Below, in pieces: positions 51,338-60,779 of a stretch of 64,000 nucleotides of DNA. Below the pieces are notes generated by a model. The model was given only the letters and a program-made list of their open reading frames with translations. It made no database searches and had not been told where the DNA came from. Source of the DNA: Pseudomonas sp. MH9.2 (GTDB lineage Bacteria > Pseudomonadota > Gammaproteobacteria > Pseudomonadales > Pseudomonadaceae); contig NZ_CP133784.1 of NCBI RefSeq assembly GCF_034353875.1, forward strand, positions 4,120,501-4,184,500. Direction: 5' to 3'. Positions within the stretch are counted from its first letter, which is position 1, and each line of letters begins with the position of its first letter. The position numbers and the translations under genes were made by a program.

Positions 51338-51675
51338 GAAAAAGTCCTCGTTCAGGCGCTGTGAAAACTACTGCGAGCAACGCGTGAGATCATCTGAAAA
51401 AACAGGCGCACCGTCTTTGGCGGTGTTTATCCATGGCCTGATTTGCGCCCTTGTGCCCGGTAGGGGACAGCGGGACGCCTATCTTCGTGAGGAGGGGGCG
51501 TGAAGTCAATTACGGGTGTTACCGTTTTGTGTGCCTGTTACCGCTCACTGGGCGTTAGGTGTTACGGCGCGCGCCTCCGATCATGCATTCCTGGGCAGAT
51601 AAACCGGGTTGCTGACTTCGCGAAAAAATTCCCACAGAGCCGGGATCTCCGCAGCTCTGCTGTCGGGCCCAGGCG
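51338..51675. other. Intergenic region folK-panB (338 bp) with three TGTTAC repeats
   Basis: No credible gene is seen. Three direct copies of TGTTAC lie at 51517-51522, 51536-51541 and 51560-51565; the first two extend to TGTTACCG. Their spacing is 19 and 24 bp. They are about 180-230 bp upstream of panB. I find no sigma-54 promoter between them and panB. Confidence 0.5.
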
Positions 51676-52155
51676 CTAGAGGCGCTCAAGCCCAACGAAT
51701 GGGCAGTCTGCCAGTAACTGATCAAGGTAACGGCCGTCAGCCAAGAGTAACTGAGGCGCAAGTTCGGCCAGGGGATATAGGACGAAAGGCCGGGCGTGCA
51801 GGTGATAGTGCGGCACTTTTAAGCGCGGCTCATCAATCAGGCGTTCGCCGAATAGCAGGATATCCAGGTCCAGCGTGCGCGGGCCCCAGCGTTCGTGGCG
51901 TTCGCGGCCCTGATCAAGCTCGATGGCCTGCAATGCGTCGAGCAAGGCCAAGGGCTCAAGCTCGCTGTCCAGCACGGCGACTGCATTGGTAAAACGCGGC
52001 TGGCCGGGCAACAACGAATCGCTGGCATAAAAGGAAGACACGCCCACCAGCCTGGATTGGGCCACGTGCGCCAAGGCTTTGAGAGCGTTGCGCAGTTGCT
52101 CGGCCGGGTCAGCCAGATTGCTGCCCAAGCCTATATAGACACGCTCCATGATCAA
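51676..52155 (-). CDS. folK: HPPK, 2-amino-4-hydroxy-6-hydroxymethyldihydropteridine pyrophosphokinase
   Basis: The 159-residue kinase transfers pyrophosphate from ATP to the pterin, the step before FolP. It begins with VYIGLGSNLADP, and the signature RWGPRTLDLDILLFG with the two Mg-binding Asp residues is intact, followed by LKVPHYHLHARPFVLYPLAEL. It starts 11 bp after pcnB, with which it forms an operon. Confidence 0.96.
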   Translation of the reverse strand: MIMERVYIGLGSNLADPAEQLRNALKALAHVAQSRLVGVSSFYASDSLLPGQPRFTNAVAVLDSELEPLALLDALQAIELDQGRERHERWGPRTLDLDILLFGERLIDEPRLKVPHYHLHARPFVLYPLAELAPQLLLADGRYLDQLLADCPFVGLERL

Positions 52156-52166
52156 TCGCCCCTCTA

Positions 52167-53573
52167 TCAGTCGCCTGAAGTGGTCGGTGCGTCGGCGCCA
52201 TTGCGCTTGCGTTTGCTGCCGCTGCTGCGACGGCGTTTGCGCGGGGCTGCACCGGTGGCATCGGGCTTGCTGCCCAAGTCACGAATCATGTTGCGTCGAT
52301 CGCTGTCGTTGCCTTCCTGATAATCAGTCCACCAATCGCCAAGACCATCGGTTTCTTCGCCAGCGGTTTCGCGCAGCAACAAGAAGTCGTAGCCCGCACG
52401 GAAACGCGGGTTATCAAGCAACAGATCGGCACGTTTGCCGGTACGACGAGGCAGACGCTCCTGCATGTCCCAGATCTCGCGGATCGGCAGGGTGAAGCGC
52501 TTTGGAATGGCGATGCGCTGGCACTGTTCGGTGATCAGCTCGTGGGCGGCCTCCTGCATGGCCGGAATCGGCGGCATGCCGCGTTCCTGCAGGCGAATGA
52601 CTTTGGCCGGCAGGGCAGGCCAGAGCAGCGCGGCGAACAGGAAGGCGGGGGTAACCGGTTTGTTCTGCGAAATACGCAGGTCGGTATTGCCCAGTGCTTC
52701 GCTGATCAGCGTGTGGGTGTACGTCGGGTTCAATTCCAGAGACTTGGCGCTGGCCGGGAACAATGGCTCGAACAGCTCGAGGTCAACCAGCATTTCGAAG
52801 GTGGACTCGGCGTAGCCGGACAGGAACAGCTTCAACACTTCTTCGAACAGGCGCGCTGAAGGGATGTCCCGCAGCATGGGCGCTAATTGCCGAATCGGCG
52901 TGGCGCTGTGTTTTTCAATGCCGAAATCCAGCTTGGCGGCGAAACGCACGGCCCGCAGCATCCGCACCGGATCTTCTTTGTACCGCTGCTGTGGATCGCC
53001 AATCAGGCGGATCAAGCGATTGCGGATGTCGTGCACGCCGTTGGCGTAGTCGAGGACACGCTCGCTGACCGGATCGTAATACAGCGCGTTGATCGTGAAG
53101 TCGCGACGCTGGGCGTCTTCTTCAAGGGTGCCGTAAACGTTGTCGCGCAGGATGCGTCCGCTTTCATTGCGGGAAGACTGGTTGCTGTCCTCTTCTTCAT
53201 CATCTTGCGGATGGTTGGCGCGAAACGTCGCGACCTCAATGATTTCACGACCGAAATGGACGTGAACCAGTTTGAAGCGACGGCCAATGACGCGTGCGTT
53301 ACGGAATTCTGCGCGTACTTGCTCCGGCGTGGCGCTAGTGGCGACGTCGAAATCCTTGGGCGTTATATGCAGCATCAGGTCGCGCACACAGCCGCCGACC
53401 AGATAGGCCTGATAGCCGGCGTTCTGCAAGCGCTCGACAATACTGACGGCGTAACGACTGAACTGGCCGCGTTGCAGCGAGTGTTGGCTGCTGGTGAGCA
53501 CTTCAGGCGTGCTGCGAATATGTTGCGGTCGACGCACGGGGGAACGGAATGACTGGAATAGCTTCTTCAGCAT
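52167..53573 (-). CDS. pcnB: Poly(A) polymerase I
   Basis: The 468-residue enzyme adds 3' poly(A) tails that promote RNA decay. The nucleotidyltransferase core is AYLVGGCVRDLMLHITPKDFDVATSA, with RRDFTINALYYDP and the neck RFAAKLDF. The basic C terminus (RKRRRSSGSKRKRNGA) is a typical RNA-binding tail. The start at 53573 gives MLKKLFQSFRSP; the frame extends 24 codons further without a site. crcZ lies directly upstream, the conserved cbrB-crcZ-pcnB order. Confidence 0.96.
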   Translation of the reverse strand: MLKKLFQSFRSPVRRPQHIRSTPEVLTSSQHSLQRGQFSRYAVSIVERLQNAGYQAYLVGGCVRDLMLHITPKDFDVATSATPEQVRAEFRNARVIGRRFKLVHVHFGREIIEVATFRANHPQDDEEEDSNQSSRNESGRILRDNVYGTLEEDAQRRDFTINALYYDPVSERVLDYANGVHDIRNRLIRLIGDPQQRYKEDPVRMLRAVRFAAKLDFGIEKHSATPIRQLAPMLRDIPSARLFEEVLKLFLSGYAESTFEMLVDLELFEPLFPASAKSLELNPTYTHTLISEALGNTDLRISQNKPVTPAFLFAALLWPALPAKVIRLQERGMPPIPAMQEAAHELITEQCQRIAIPKRFTLPIREIWDMQERLPRRTGKRADLLLDNPRFRAGYDFLLLRETAGEETDGLGDWWTDYQEGNDSDRRNMIRDLGSKPDATGAAPRKRRRSSGSKRKRNGADAPTTSGD

Positions 53574-53727
53574 GGGATGCACTGTTTGAAGGGATATTCG
53601 GCCAAAAAACAAGAATGACCGCATGATGGGCGGGGATTCTAGCATTTAGTCGGGGGATGGTGTAGGAAGCTGCGCGCAGGGGGCTGTATCAGGCGCTCGA
53701 GCGTTAGACCATGAGGGTTTTTCTGCA

Positions 53728-54094
53728 GAAGCTACTGGGGGAGCCGAAGCTCCCCCAAAGTGTTTGCGCTTTATTTTTATTATCGAGTCGGGCTTTTTGT
53801 TTTTATTGAGTGCCCAATCCACAAGCTTTTCGCCTGTGAAACCTCCCAGTCGGGAGTCAAGAGCAAACGGATTGCTTTGGTCGCTGCGTTGCAATGATCG
53901 TTCGATCCAACCAGTTCAGGCTCTACCTTAGGGTAGCTTTTTATTATTCTCGGCCTGGTTGCGGGGCAAGCCCCAAATACAACTCCTCTCCAAAAGAATC
54001 AGTTAGCTGCGCCTCCGCCGTGTTGTTTTTATTGTGCGTGAGTCGATTCGTCTTATTTTTATTGTCTTTTGCATTGCTTGTTATTGTTCTTGTA
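53728..54094 (-). ncRNA. crcZ: CrcZ small RNA (Hfq/Crc-titrating)
   Basis: Between cbrB and pcnB, the minus strand reads as an unstructured A-rich RNA with repeated AANAANAA (CA) motifs in six clusters. On the minus strand these centre near 54080, 54058, 54025, 53943, 53802 and 53772. Examples are AACAATAACAA, AATAAAAATAA and AATAATAA. This is the hallmark of CrcZ, which sequesters Hfq-Crc and relieves catabolite repression. The 5' end (~54094) is set 12 nt below the sigma-54 -12 element. The 3' end is a GGGGGAGC-UUCG-GCUCCCCC hairpin at 53737-53756. The short ORFs in the region are not coding. Location and motifs make the call firm; both ends are estimates. Confidence 0.92.
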
Positions 54095-54105
54095 CAAGAC
54101 ATATA

Positions 54106-54121
54106 GCAGGACCTGTGCCAA
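54106..54121 (-). promoter_or_regulatory. Sigma-54 promoter of crcZ
   Basis: On the minus strand TTGGCAC (54121 down to 54115), five bases and CTGC (54109 down to 54106) match the -24/-12 consensus except for C in place of the first T of TTGC. crcZ is known to need RpoN and CbrB in Pseudomonas. Confidence 0.82.
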
Positions 54122-54179
54122 CTTTTTAAATCCCTTTAAAATCGGGGGCTGGAGGGGTTTTGCGGTTTTTGGCAGGCAT

Positions 54180-54218
54180 AAAAAAGCCGGGTCTTCGTTA
54201 CCATAAGACCCGGCTTTT
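54180..54218 (-). terminator. Terminator of cbrB
   Basis: AAAAGCCGGGTCTT (54182-54195) pairs with AAGACCCGGCTTTT (54205-54218), a perfect 14-bp stem with A/T flanks. On the minus strand six or more T residues follow. It insulates crcZ from cbrB transcription. Confidence 0.92.
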
Positions 54219-54243
54219 GTTACGTGTACTAAGGAGGGTAACA
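54218..54243 (-). promoter_or_regulatory. Inverted repeat TGTTAC-N14-GTAACA, likely CbrB enhancer for crcZ
   Basis: TGTTAC (54218-54223) and GTAACA (54238-54243) are exact inverted copies separated by 14 bp, centred about 135 bp upstream of the predicted crcZ start. A third GTTACC lies at 54197-54202 in the terminator loop. Position and symmetry suit an enhancer-binding protein; CbrB is the established activator of crcZ. Confidence 0.7.
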
Positions 54244-54297
54244 GTTTGCTCTAGGGCGGGAACACCGCGTGCCAGAGCCTCGCAGCCCCTAATGACC

Positions 54298-55746
54298 TCA
54301 GCTTTCGCTGGCGATACCGGTTTTGCGACGCGGGATACCCAGGCGCTGACGTCGCTCCCACAGACACTTACGGCTGACCCCGAGTTTGCGGGCCAATTCG
54401 GTTTCAGTCATGTGGTCCTGATGCTCGAGAACGAAGTGCTGGAAGTAGTCTTCCAGGGACAGGTCTTCGGTTGGCTCGTGGCTCGTGGAACCGGACGAGC
54501 TTTGCTGTGGGGCCAGGCCCATGAAATCGTCATCATCCAGGTCGCTCAGCTCGATATCGATGCCCAGCAGTTCGGCAGAGATTTCAGGGCTCTCGCACAG
54601 AATCACGGCGCGCTCGACTGCGTTTTCCAACTCGCGAACGTTACCGGGCCACGTGTAATGACGGATGGCCTGCTCGGCATCCGGGGCGAACTTAAGGTCG
54701 GTACGACCGACTTTCGCGCTTTGCCGGGCCAGGAAAGCGTGGGCGATGTCATTGACGTCGGCACCCCGTTCGCGCAGGGCTGGTAGTTTCAGGGCGATAA
54801 CGTGCAGACGGTAATACAGGTCTTCACGGAACTGGCCGACTTTGGCCAGGCTCTTGAGGTCACGGTGGGTGGCAGCAATCAAGCGCACATCGACTTTTTG
54901 CGATTGCACCGAGCCAACGCGACGGATTTCGCCTTCCTGGAGTACGCGCAACAGCCGCGCCTGAGCCTCCAGCGGCAACTCGCCGATCTCATCGAGAAAC
55001 AGGGTGCCGCCGTCAGCCGCTTCGACCAGACCTGCCCGGCTGGCGCTGGCACCGGTGAACGCCCCTTTTTCGTGGCCGAACAACTCGGACTCGATCAATG
55101 ATTCCGGGATTGCGGCACAGTTCACCGAAATCATCGGTGCCTTGGCGCGTTTGGACAGGTTGTGCAGGGCTCTGGCCACCAACTCTTTACCGGTGCCGGA
55201 CTCGCCCTGGATCAGCACGTTGGAGTCGGTTGGCGCGACTTTGCGGATTTTGATGTAAAGGTCCTGCATCAGTTGGCACGAGCCAATAATGCCGATTTCG
55301 CCGTTACTGTTGTCGACCGCACCTTTATCGGTGCCGCCAGCGCCAGCAGGCTTGGACGCGGCTGCGCTACGTTCAGCCTGGAGGCTTTGGATGCTTTGCC
55401 TGTCACGCAAAATACGCGCGACGGCCTGGAGCATTTCGTCGTGATCGAAGGGTTTGGCGATGTAGTCCACCGCGCCCATTTTCATCGAATCCACGGCAGA
55501 GCGCAGGCTGGCATAGCTGGTCATGATCAGGACAGGTTTACCCTGGCCCAGCTTGATCAATTCGGTGCCGGGTGCGCCAGGCAGACGCAGATCGCTGACG
55601 ATGAGGTCAAACGAGGGGATGCTGAAACGTTCCTGGGCTTCCTGCACCGAACCCGCTTCGCTGACCTGGTACTGGTTGCGTTCCAGCAGGCGACGCAGGG
55701 CCGAGCGGATAATTGTTTCGTCTTCGACGATCAGAATGTGCGGCAT
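54298..55746 (-). CDS. cbrB: Sigma-54-dependent response regulator CbrB
   Basis: The 482-residue NtrC-type activator controls carbon/nitrogen balance and crcZ. It has a receiver domain (phosphoacceptor Asp52 in [10 protein letters not shown], Lys98 in IAKPF), an AAA+ domain with Walker A GESGTGKE at 181-188, the sigma-54 contact GAFTGA at 228-233 and the Arg finger region, then a Fis-type HTH near the C terminus ([19 protein letters not shown]). It follows cbrA by 22 bp and ends at a strong terminator before crcZ. Confidence 0.97.
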   Translation of the reverse strand: MPHILIVEDETIIRSALRRLLERNQYQVSEAGSVQEAQERFSIPSFDLIVSDLRLPGAPGTELIKLGQGKPVLIMTSYASLRSAVDSMKMGAVDYIAKPFDHDEMLQAVARILRDRQSIQSLQAERSAAASKPAGAGGTDKGAVDNSNGEIGIIGSCQLMQDLYIKIRKVAPTDSNVLIQGESGTGKELVARALHNLSKRAKAPMISVNCAAIPESLIESELFGHEKGAFTGASASRAGLVEAADGGTLFLDEIGELPLEAQARLLRVLQEGEIRRVGSVQSQKVDVRLIAATHRDLKSLAKVGQFREDLYYRLHVIALKLPALRERGADVNDIAHAFLARQSAKVGRTDLKFAPDAEQAIRHYTWPGNVRELENAVERAVILCESPEISAELLGIDIELSDLDDDDFMGLAPQQSSSGSTSHEPTEDLSLEDYFQHFVLEHQDHMTETELARKLGVSRKCLWERRQRLGIPRRKTGIASES

Positions 55747-55768
55747 TGATTCGATACTCTCGACGGTC

Positions 55769-58717
55769 TCAGTTCACAGCGGACGTCGCTTCGACATGAC
55801 GCGGTAATGTCACCCGAATACGGGTACCGCGTTGGTGCTCGGGGTCGGCCGGGCTGTCGATGGTGATTTGTCCATAATGCTCTTCCACGATGGAATAGAC
55901 CAGTGCGAGGCCCAGTCCGGTACCTTCTCCTGGATCCTTGGTCGTGAAGAATGGTTCGAATAATCGGTCCATGATCGCTTTTGGAATGCCACTGCCTTCA
56001 TCTTCTACGATCAGATCGACCGTGTGTTCCGATGCCTCGCTTTTAACCCGCACCGCGCAGCCCGAAGGCGACGCGTCACGGGCGTTGGTGAGCAGGTTGA
56101 TCAACACTTGCGCCAGTCGCTGTGGGTCGCCATCGACCCAGTGTTCGGGGTTGCACAGGTTGAAGAATTGAACTTCGTAGTTACGCCGGTTCAGCGCCAG
56201 CAGACCGATGGCATCTTGCGCCACTTCGGCCAGGCAAACCGGTTCGTCGGAATGTTGATGACCGCCGGCATGGGCGAAGCTCATCAGCGACTGGACGATG
56301 CGCGAAACACGTTTGGTCTGCTCAAGGATCTGGCTGCTGATTTCGCTCAGTTCGCTGTCGTCCTCGCGCTCTTCGCGCAGGTTCTGGGCCAGGCAGGCGA
56401 TGCCGGTGATCGGGTTGCCTATTTCGTGGGCGACACCCGCCGCCAGACGACCGATGCTGGCCAGGCGTTCGGAGTGCACCAGTTTGTCTTCGAGCATCTG
56501 GGTGTCGGTCAAGTCTTCGACCAGCAATACCAGGCCGCTGTTGCCGGGGGCAAGCGGTTCATCAATGGCCGCTTTGTGCAGGTTCAGCCAGCGGGTTTGA
56601 CCGTCGAGCCCCAAGCGTTGTTTGTGCAAGTGTTCGTCGGGCAGGTCAATAAAGCCTTGCAGCAATGCTTTCCATGGATCGGCGATGGTTTCCAGTCGCG
56701 AACCCACTACGCGCTGCGCAGCGATGCCGGTCAATTCCTCCATGGCCTTGTTCCACATCAGGATCTCTTGATCCTTGGCCAGGGAGCACACGCCCATTGG
56801 CAGTTCTTGCAGGGTCTGGCGGTGATAGCGGCGCAAGGCATCGAGTTCGGCGGCAAGGCCAGTCAGCCGGGAGTGGTAGTCCTCGAGGCGGCTCTCGATA
56901 AAGTGGATGTCTTCGGTGACGTAGTTTTCGCTGCCGGACTTATACGGCAGGAAGGTTTCGACCATGTCCTGAGCGACGCTGGGGCCCATCAGCCCGGACA
57001 GGTTGGCTTCGATCCGGTCGCGCAAGCGGCGCAGGGCATAAGGTCGACGTTCATCGAAGGGCAGATAGAGGTCGCGCAGTGCCTGTTCGACTTCTTTTTG
57101 GGCGGCCTTGGCGCCGAGGGGTTTGGCCAACTGGGTGGCGAATTCCTGGGGTGAGGCAGCGTGCAGCTCGCGGCGTTGTGGGCGTCGGACGTTGTCGACG
57201 GCGCACGCCTCGGCGGCGCTGGCTTCTTCCGGGCTGGCATCACTGAACAGCGAAATTAGGGTGAATATCAGAACGTTGGCCGCCAGCGAAGCGATGGCTG
57301 CCATGTGCCAACTGGTGTCGTCGAGCACGTAAATCATGTTCAGCAGAGGAATGTAGAAACCCTGAAAGTTGCCGATCAACGGCAACAGCATGGTCACCAT
57401 CCACACGATGATCCCGGCCAGCAACCCGGCGATAAAGCCCCGACGGTTGGCAGTCGGCCAATACAGGACCGACAGCACACCCGGTAAAAACTGCAGAGTG
57501 GCGACGAAGGCCACAATGCCCAGATTTGCCAAGTCCTGCTGCGCGCCAATCAACAGGTAAAACCCGTAGCCGGCCATGATGATCGCAACGATCAGTGCGC
57601 GGCGGGTCCACTTCAGCCAGCGGTAGATATTGCCTTCGGCAGGTGGCTGATACAGCGGCAACACCAGGTGGTTGAGCGCCATCCCGGACAGGGCCAGGGT
57701 GGTGACGATGATCAGTCCGCTTGCTGCCGATAACCCGCCGACATACGCCAGTAGCGCCAGGGCTTTGTTGTTGGCGGCAATGCCGATGCCCAGAGTGAAG
57801 TATTCAGGGCTGGTGGTGGCGCCGAGTTTAAGGCCGGCCCAGAGAATCAGCGGCACGGCCAGGCTCATCAGCAACAGAAACAGCGGCAAACCCCAGCTGG
57901 CGCTGACCAGCGAACGCGGATTGAGGTTTTCGGTGAAGGTCATGTGGTACATGTGCGGCATGACAATCGCTGAGGCAAAGAACACCAGCAACAGGGTGCG
58001 CCAAGGGCCTTCCTGCAACGGGGTATGCAGGGCGGCGAGTGCAGCCTGGTTTTGCAGCAGCCACTGCTCCAGTTGCTGCGGGCCGTCGAACACTCCGTAC
58101 AAGGCGTATAGGCCAATACCGCCGACCGCGATCAACTTGATCACCGATTCGAAGGCGATGGCGAACACCAGGCCCTCATGCTTTTCCCGAGTCGCGATGT
58201 GCCGCGAACCAAAGAAAATAGTGAACAGGGTGATCAGTGCGCAGAACGCCAGTGCAACGCGGTTCTGCACTGGCTCACGGGTCAGGATGCTGATGGAGTC
58301 GGCCACGGCCTGGATCTGTAAGGCCAGTAACGGCAGCACGCCAATCAACATGAAAATGGTGGTCAGCGCGCCGGCCCAGGTGCTGCGAAAGCGGAAGGCG
58401 AACAAGTCGGCCAGTGATGATAGCTGGTATGTGCGGGTGATCTTGAGGATCGGGTAGAGCAACACCGGCGCCAACAGAAAGGCCCCGGACACACCCAGGT
58501 AGCTGGAAAGGAAGCCGTAACCGTACTGATACGCCAGACCAACGGTGCCATAAAAAGCCCAGGCGCTGGCATACACCCCGAGAGACAAGGTGTAGGTCAG
58601 CGGGTGACGAATGATCCAGCGCGGAATCAGGCCGCGCTCACTGACCCAGGCGACGCCGAACAGCACCAGCAAATAGGTGGCACTGATCAGGATCATCTGG
58701 GTCAGGCTAAAGCTCAT
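55769..58717 (-). CDS. cbrA: Sensor histidine kinase CbrA with transporter-like N terminus
   Basis: The 982-residue protein fuses an Na+/solute symporter (SLC5-like) domain of about 13 membrane helices (residues ~5-510) to a STAC-like linker, a PAS domain (~620-730), a HisKA domain with the phosphorylated His764 in [14 protein letters not shown], and an ATPase domain ([33 protein letters not shown]). It senses nutrient state and phosphorylates CbrB. The ATG at 58717 lies inside the end of cbrX (11-nt overlap), so translation is probably coupled. Two earlier in-frame starts (58726 GTG, 58723 ATG) are less likely. Confidence 0.96.
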   Translation of the reverse strand: MSFSLTQMILISATYLLVLFGVAWVSERGLIPRWIIRHPLTYTLSLGVYASAWAFYGTVGLAYQYGYGFLSSYLGVSGAFLLAPVLLYPILKITRTYQLSSLADLFAFRFRSTWAGALTTIFMLIGVLPLLALQIQAVADSISILTREPVQNRVALAFCALITLFTIFFGSRHIATREKHEGLVFAIAFESVIKLIAVGGIGLYALYGVFDGPQQLEQWLLQNQAALAALHTPLQEGPWRTLLLVFFASAIVMPHMYHMTFTENLNPRSLVSASWGLPLFLLLMSLAVPLILWAGLKLGATTSPEYFTLGIGIAANNKALALLAYVGGLSAASGLIIVTTLALSGMALNHLVLPLYQPPAEGNIYRWLKWTRRALIVAIIMAGYGFYLLIGAQQDLANLGIVAFVATLQFLPGVLSVLYWPTANRRGFIAGLLAGIIVWMVTMLLPLIGNFQGFYIPLLNMIYVLDDTSWHMAAIASLAANVLIFTLISLFSDASPEEASAAEACAVDNVRRPQRRELHAASPQEFATQLAKPLGAKAAQKEVEQALRDLYLPFDERRPYALRRLRDRIEANLSGLMGPSVAQDMVETFLPYKSGSENYVTEDIHFIESRLEDYHSRLTGLAAELDALRRYHRQTLQELPMGVCSLAKDQEILMWNKAMEELTGIAAQRVVGSRLETIADPWKALLQGFIDLPDEHLHKQRLGLDGQTRWLNLHKAAIDEPLAPGNSGLVLLVEDLTDTQMLEDKLVHSERLASIGRLAAGVAHEIGNPITGIACLAQNLREEREDDSELSEISSQILEQTKRVSRIVQSLMSFAHAGGHQHSDEPVCLAEVAQDAIGLLALNRRNYEVQFFNLCNPEHWVDGDPQRLAQVLINLLTNARDASPSGCAVRVKSEASEHTVDLIVEDEGSGIPKAIMDRLFEPFFTTKDPGEGTGLGLALVYSIVEEHYGQITIDSPADPEHQRGTRIRVTLPRHVEATSAVN

Positions 58718-58883
58718 CGGCATCACGTTGACTCTGCAGGATAAAGGTCACGACGATCAGAATCAGCCAGAGTAAATACGGGCGATACCACGCGCCTGTC
58801 GGCTCAATCCACCAGTCCATGATGGCCGGGGAAAATAGGTATATCCCCACCACCAGGAGCAGGACCAATCGATAGATATACAT
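58707..58883 (-). CDS. cbrX: CbrX, 58-residue membrane microprotein overlapping cbrA
   Basis: This gene runs from an ATG at 58883 to a TAG at 58707. The product MYIYRLVLLLVVGIYLFSP... has two hydrophobic helices (residues ~4-20 and ~36-50) separated by MDWWIEPTGAWYRP, and a charged end [14 protein letters not shown] lies before the start. Its stop lies inside the first codons of cbrA (ATGAGCTTTAG). A small ORF in this position, named cbrX, has been described in P. putida as coupled to cbrA translation. Its own activity is unknown. Confidence 0.88.
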   Translation of the reverse strand: MYIYRLVLLLVVGIYLFSPAIMDWWIEPTGAWYRPYLLWLILIVVTFILQSQRDADEL

Positions 58884-58987
58884 GCTGGTCCCTCACTAAA
58901 AAGGTGCGGCGATGGTACTGGATGGTGGCCAAGCTGCAAGTGGCGTTTTAATAACGGTCAGAACTTGAGTGCGCTTGGCATGCTAAC

Positions 58988-59875
58988 TCAGCTTAATAGA
59001 GCCTCTTCAAGGCTGTGGGTGCGGGGGATGAGCGCAGCGTCCCAATGGCGAATTCCCCAGTCGAGTAACTCTCTGAGGCTGGCATATTCAAGCTCATCGC
59101 TGACGGGCTGGCCCAATGCCCGCAGGGCTCGCAGCAGGAGTGGGATGGCCTGGTCGCTGGACAGGGGCGGCGAGCGATACGACTTGCCCAGTTTGTTGCC
59201 GTCGGGCTGAGTGATCAGCGGGACGTGCAGATAACGGGGTTGCGGCAGACCGAGCAATTCTTGCAAGTAAAGCTGGCGGGGCGTGGAATCGAGCAGGTCG
59301 GCGCCGCGCACTATGTCGGTGACCCCTTGCCAGGCATCGTCGATCACTACCGCCAATTGATAGGCGTAGAGACCATCACGCCGACGAATGACGAAGTCGC
59401 CAACGTCTCGCCCCAGATGCTGAGCAAACTCGCCTTGCACACGGTCCTTGAAGCGGTACTCCAGCTCCGGCACGCGGATACGTACCGCCGCGTGCTCAGG
59501 GTCATGCCCGGCATTGCGGCACAGACCCGGATAAATACCGTGGAAGTCTTCCAGCTGTTTGCGCGAGCAGGTGCAGGCGTAAGCCAGGCCCTGGCTCAAC
59601 CAGCGATTTACCACCTGAGCATAAGCTTCGTGGCGCAGGCTTTGGTAGACGACCTCGCCGTCCCACTCGAAACCGTAGCGCTCCAGGGTTTGCAGAATCG
59701 CCAGTTGTGCACCGGCGACTTCGCGCGGCGGATCGAGATCCTCCATGCGCATAAGCCATTTGCCGCCCACGGCGCGGGCGTCAAGGTACGAGGCCAGGGC
59801 CGCAACCAATGAGCCGAAATGCAGGTAACCGCTGGGGGTTGGCGCAAAGCGCCCGATGTAGGGAGGGGATTTCAT
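58988..59875 (-). CDS. gluQ: Glutamyl-Q tRNA(Asp) synthetase
   Basis: The 295-residue enzyme attaches glutamate to queuosine in the anticodon of tRNA-Asp. It is a short GluRS-like catalytic domain with RFAPTPSGYLHFGS (HIGH-type) and KLGKS (KMSKS-type), and it lacks the anticodon-binding domain. CTCSR and YPGLCR segments mark the zinc region. It follows dksA, with a terminator between, as reported for enterobacteria. Confidence 0.94.
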   Translation of the reverse strand: MKSPPYIGRFAPTPSGYLHFGSLVAALASYLDARAVGGKWLMRMEDLDPPREVAGAQLAILQTLERYGFEWDGEVVYQSLRHEAYAQVVNRWLSQGLAYACTCSRKQLEDFHGIYPGLCRNAGHDPEHAAVRIRVPELEYRFKDRVQGEFAQHLGRDVGDFVIRRRDGLYAYQLAVVIDDAWQGVTDIVRGADLLDSTPRQLYLQELLGLPQPRYLHVPLITQPDGNKLGKSYRSPPLSSDQAIPLLLRALRALGQPVSDELEYASLRELLDWGIRHWDAALIPRTHSLEEALLS

Positions 59876-59938
59876 GGGGGCGATGTTACTGGAACTCGTT
59901 GATCACGATCCACTGACAAATCAAATCGCCAGGAACCA

Positions 59939-59962
59939 CAAGGGGCGCCGGAGCGCCCCTTG
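59939..59962 (-). terminator. Terminator between dksA and gluQ
   Basis: CAAGGGGCGC (59939-59948), loop CGGA and GCGCCCCTTG (59953-59962) form a perfect 10-bp stem between the dksA stop and the gluQ start. Few T residues follow on the minus strand, so some transcription may pass into gluQ. Confidence 0.7.
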
Positions 59963-59979
59963 TTCAGGTTGAAAACAGA

Positions 59980-60423
59980 TTATTTACCGACCTGTTTTTC
60001 CTTGATTTCCGCCAGTGTTTTGCAATCTATGCACAGGTCGGCTGTAGGACGGGCTTCCAGTCGGCGCAAACCGATCTCTACACCGCATGACTCGCACCAA
60101 CCGTATTCTTCGTCTTCGATCAGTTGCAGCGTCTTGTCGATCTTTTTGATCAACTTACGCTCACGGTCGCGGGCACGCAGCTCCAGGCTGAATTCTTCTT
60201 CCTGGCTGGCGCGGTCTGAAGGATCAGGAAAGTTAGCAGCTTCATCCTGCATGTGATGCACGGTCCTGTCGACCTCCTGCATCAGTTCCTTTTTCCATTG
60301 GCCAAGAATATGGGTGAAGTGAGCGCGCATACGAACGCCCATGTACTCCTCGCCCTTACTCTCAACGTAGGGTACAAAGCCGCGAATCAGTTGGCTGTTC
60401 TGTTGCTGTGCTTTATTGGGCAT
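59980..60423 (-). CDS. dksA: RNA polymerase-binding factor DksA
   Basis: The 147-residue protein works with ppGpp at RNA polymerase to adjust stable-RNA and amino-acid promoters. A coiled coil carries the acidic tip (ANFPDPSDRASQEEEFSLELRARDRERKLIKKI) and a four-Cys zinc finger follows (YGWCESCGVEIG ... LCIDCK). The first ~45 residues are divergent from the P. aeruginosa protein as I know it, whereas the rest is almost invariant. The zinc-containing form means it is DksA1, not the Cys-poor DksA2. Confidence 0.96.
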   Translation of the reverse strand: MPNKAQQQNSQLIRGFVPYVESKGEEYMGVRMRAHFTHILGQWKKELMQEVDRTVHHMQDEAANFPDPSDRASQEEEFSLELRARDRERKLIKKIDKTLQLIEDEEYGWCESCGVEIGLRRLEARPTADLCIDCKTLAEIKEKQVGK

Positions 60424-60779
60424 GAATGGACCGCCTCTTACTCTTCTAATCCATTGCGCAGGAATGATCCATCACCGACACCTGCCGGCCCTGCGGCTGC
60501 AAGCGGGCGAACTTACCAGATCGAATCGGAGCGCGCCACTCCCCGTTGTCGAGCGTGCAGTCATTGCTTGGCTTTAAAGCCCTGATAGTTGGACATTGGG
60601 CGTAAAAACGCGTTCGGAAATCTAATTTTAGTCCCCGCAACGGCGCCTGCCGGGTTTTATTTTCGATCAGGTTTCGGCGCCGCTCGACAGTAAACGCGTC
60701 ATTAAACGGGCTCTTGCGCGGGCGCTTGGGTAGAATCGCGGGATTAATACTTCGACGCTCCCCGCTAAAAGGAAGACTT
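60424..60779. other. Intergenic region dksA-aminotransferase (356 bp)
   Basis: This divergent region holds the promoters of dksA (minus) and the aminotransferase (plus). No gene is convincing; short frames lack sites and similarity. An AT-rich patch at ~60600-60635 may serve dksA, and a TAGAAT at 60731-60736 may be a -10 element for the plus-strand gene. Neither is certain. Confidence 0.45.

Noticed and set aside
53646..54106. Short ORFs on both strands in the cbrB-pcnB gap
   Set aside because: The region is better explained as CrcZ; the frames have no ribosome-binding sites and no protein-like composition.
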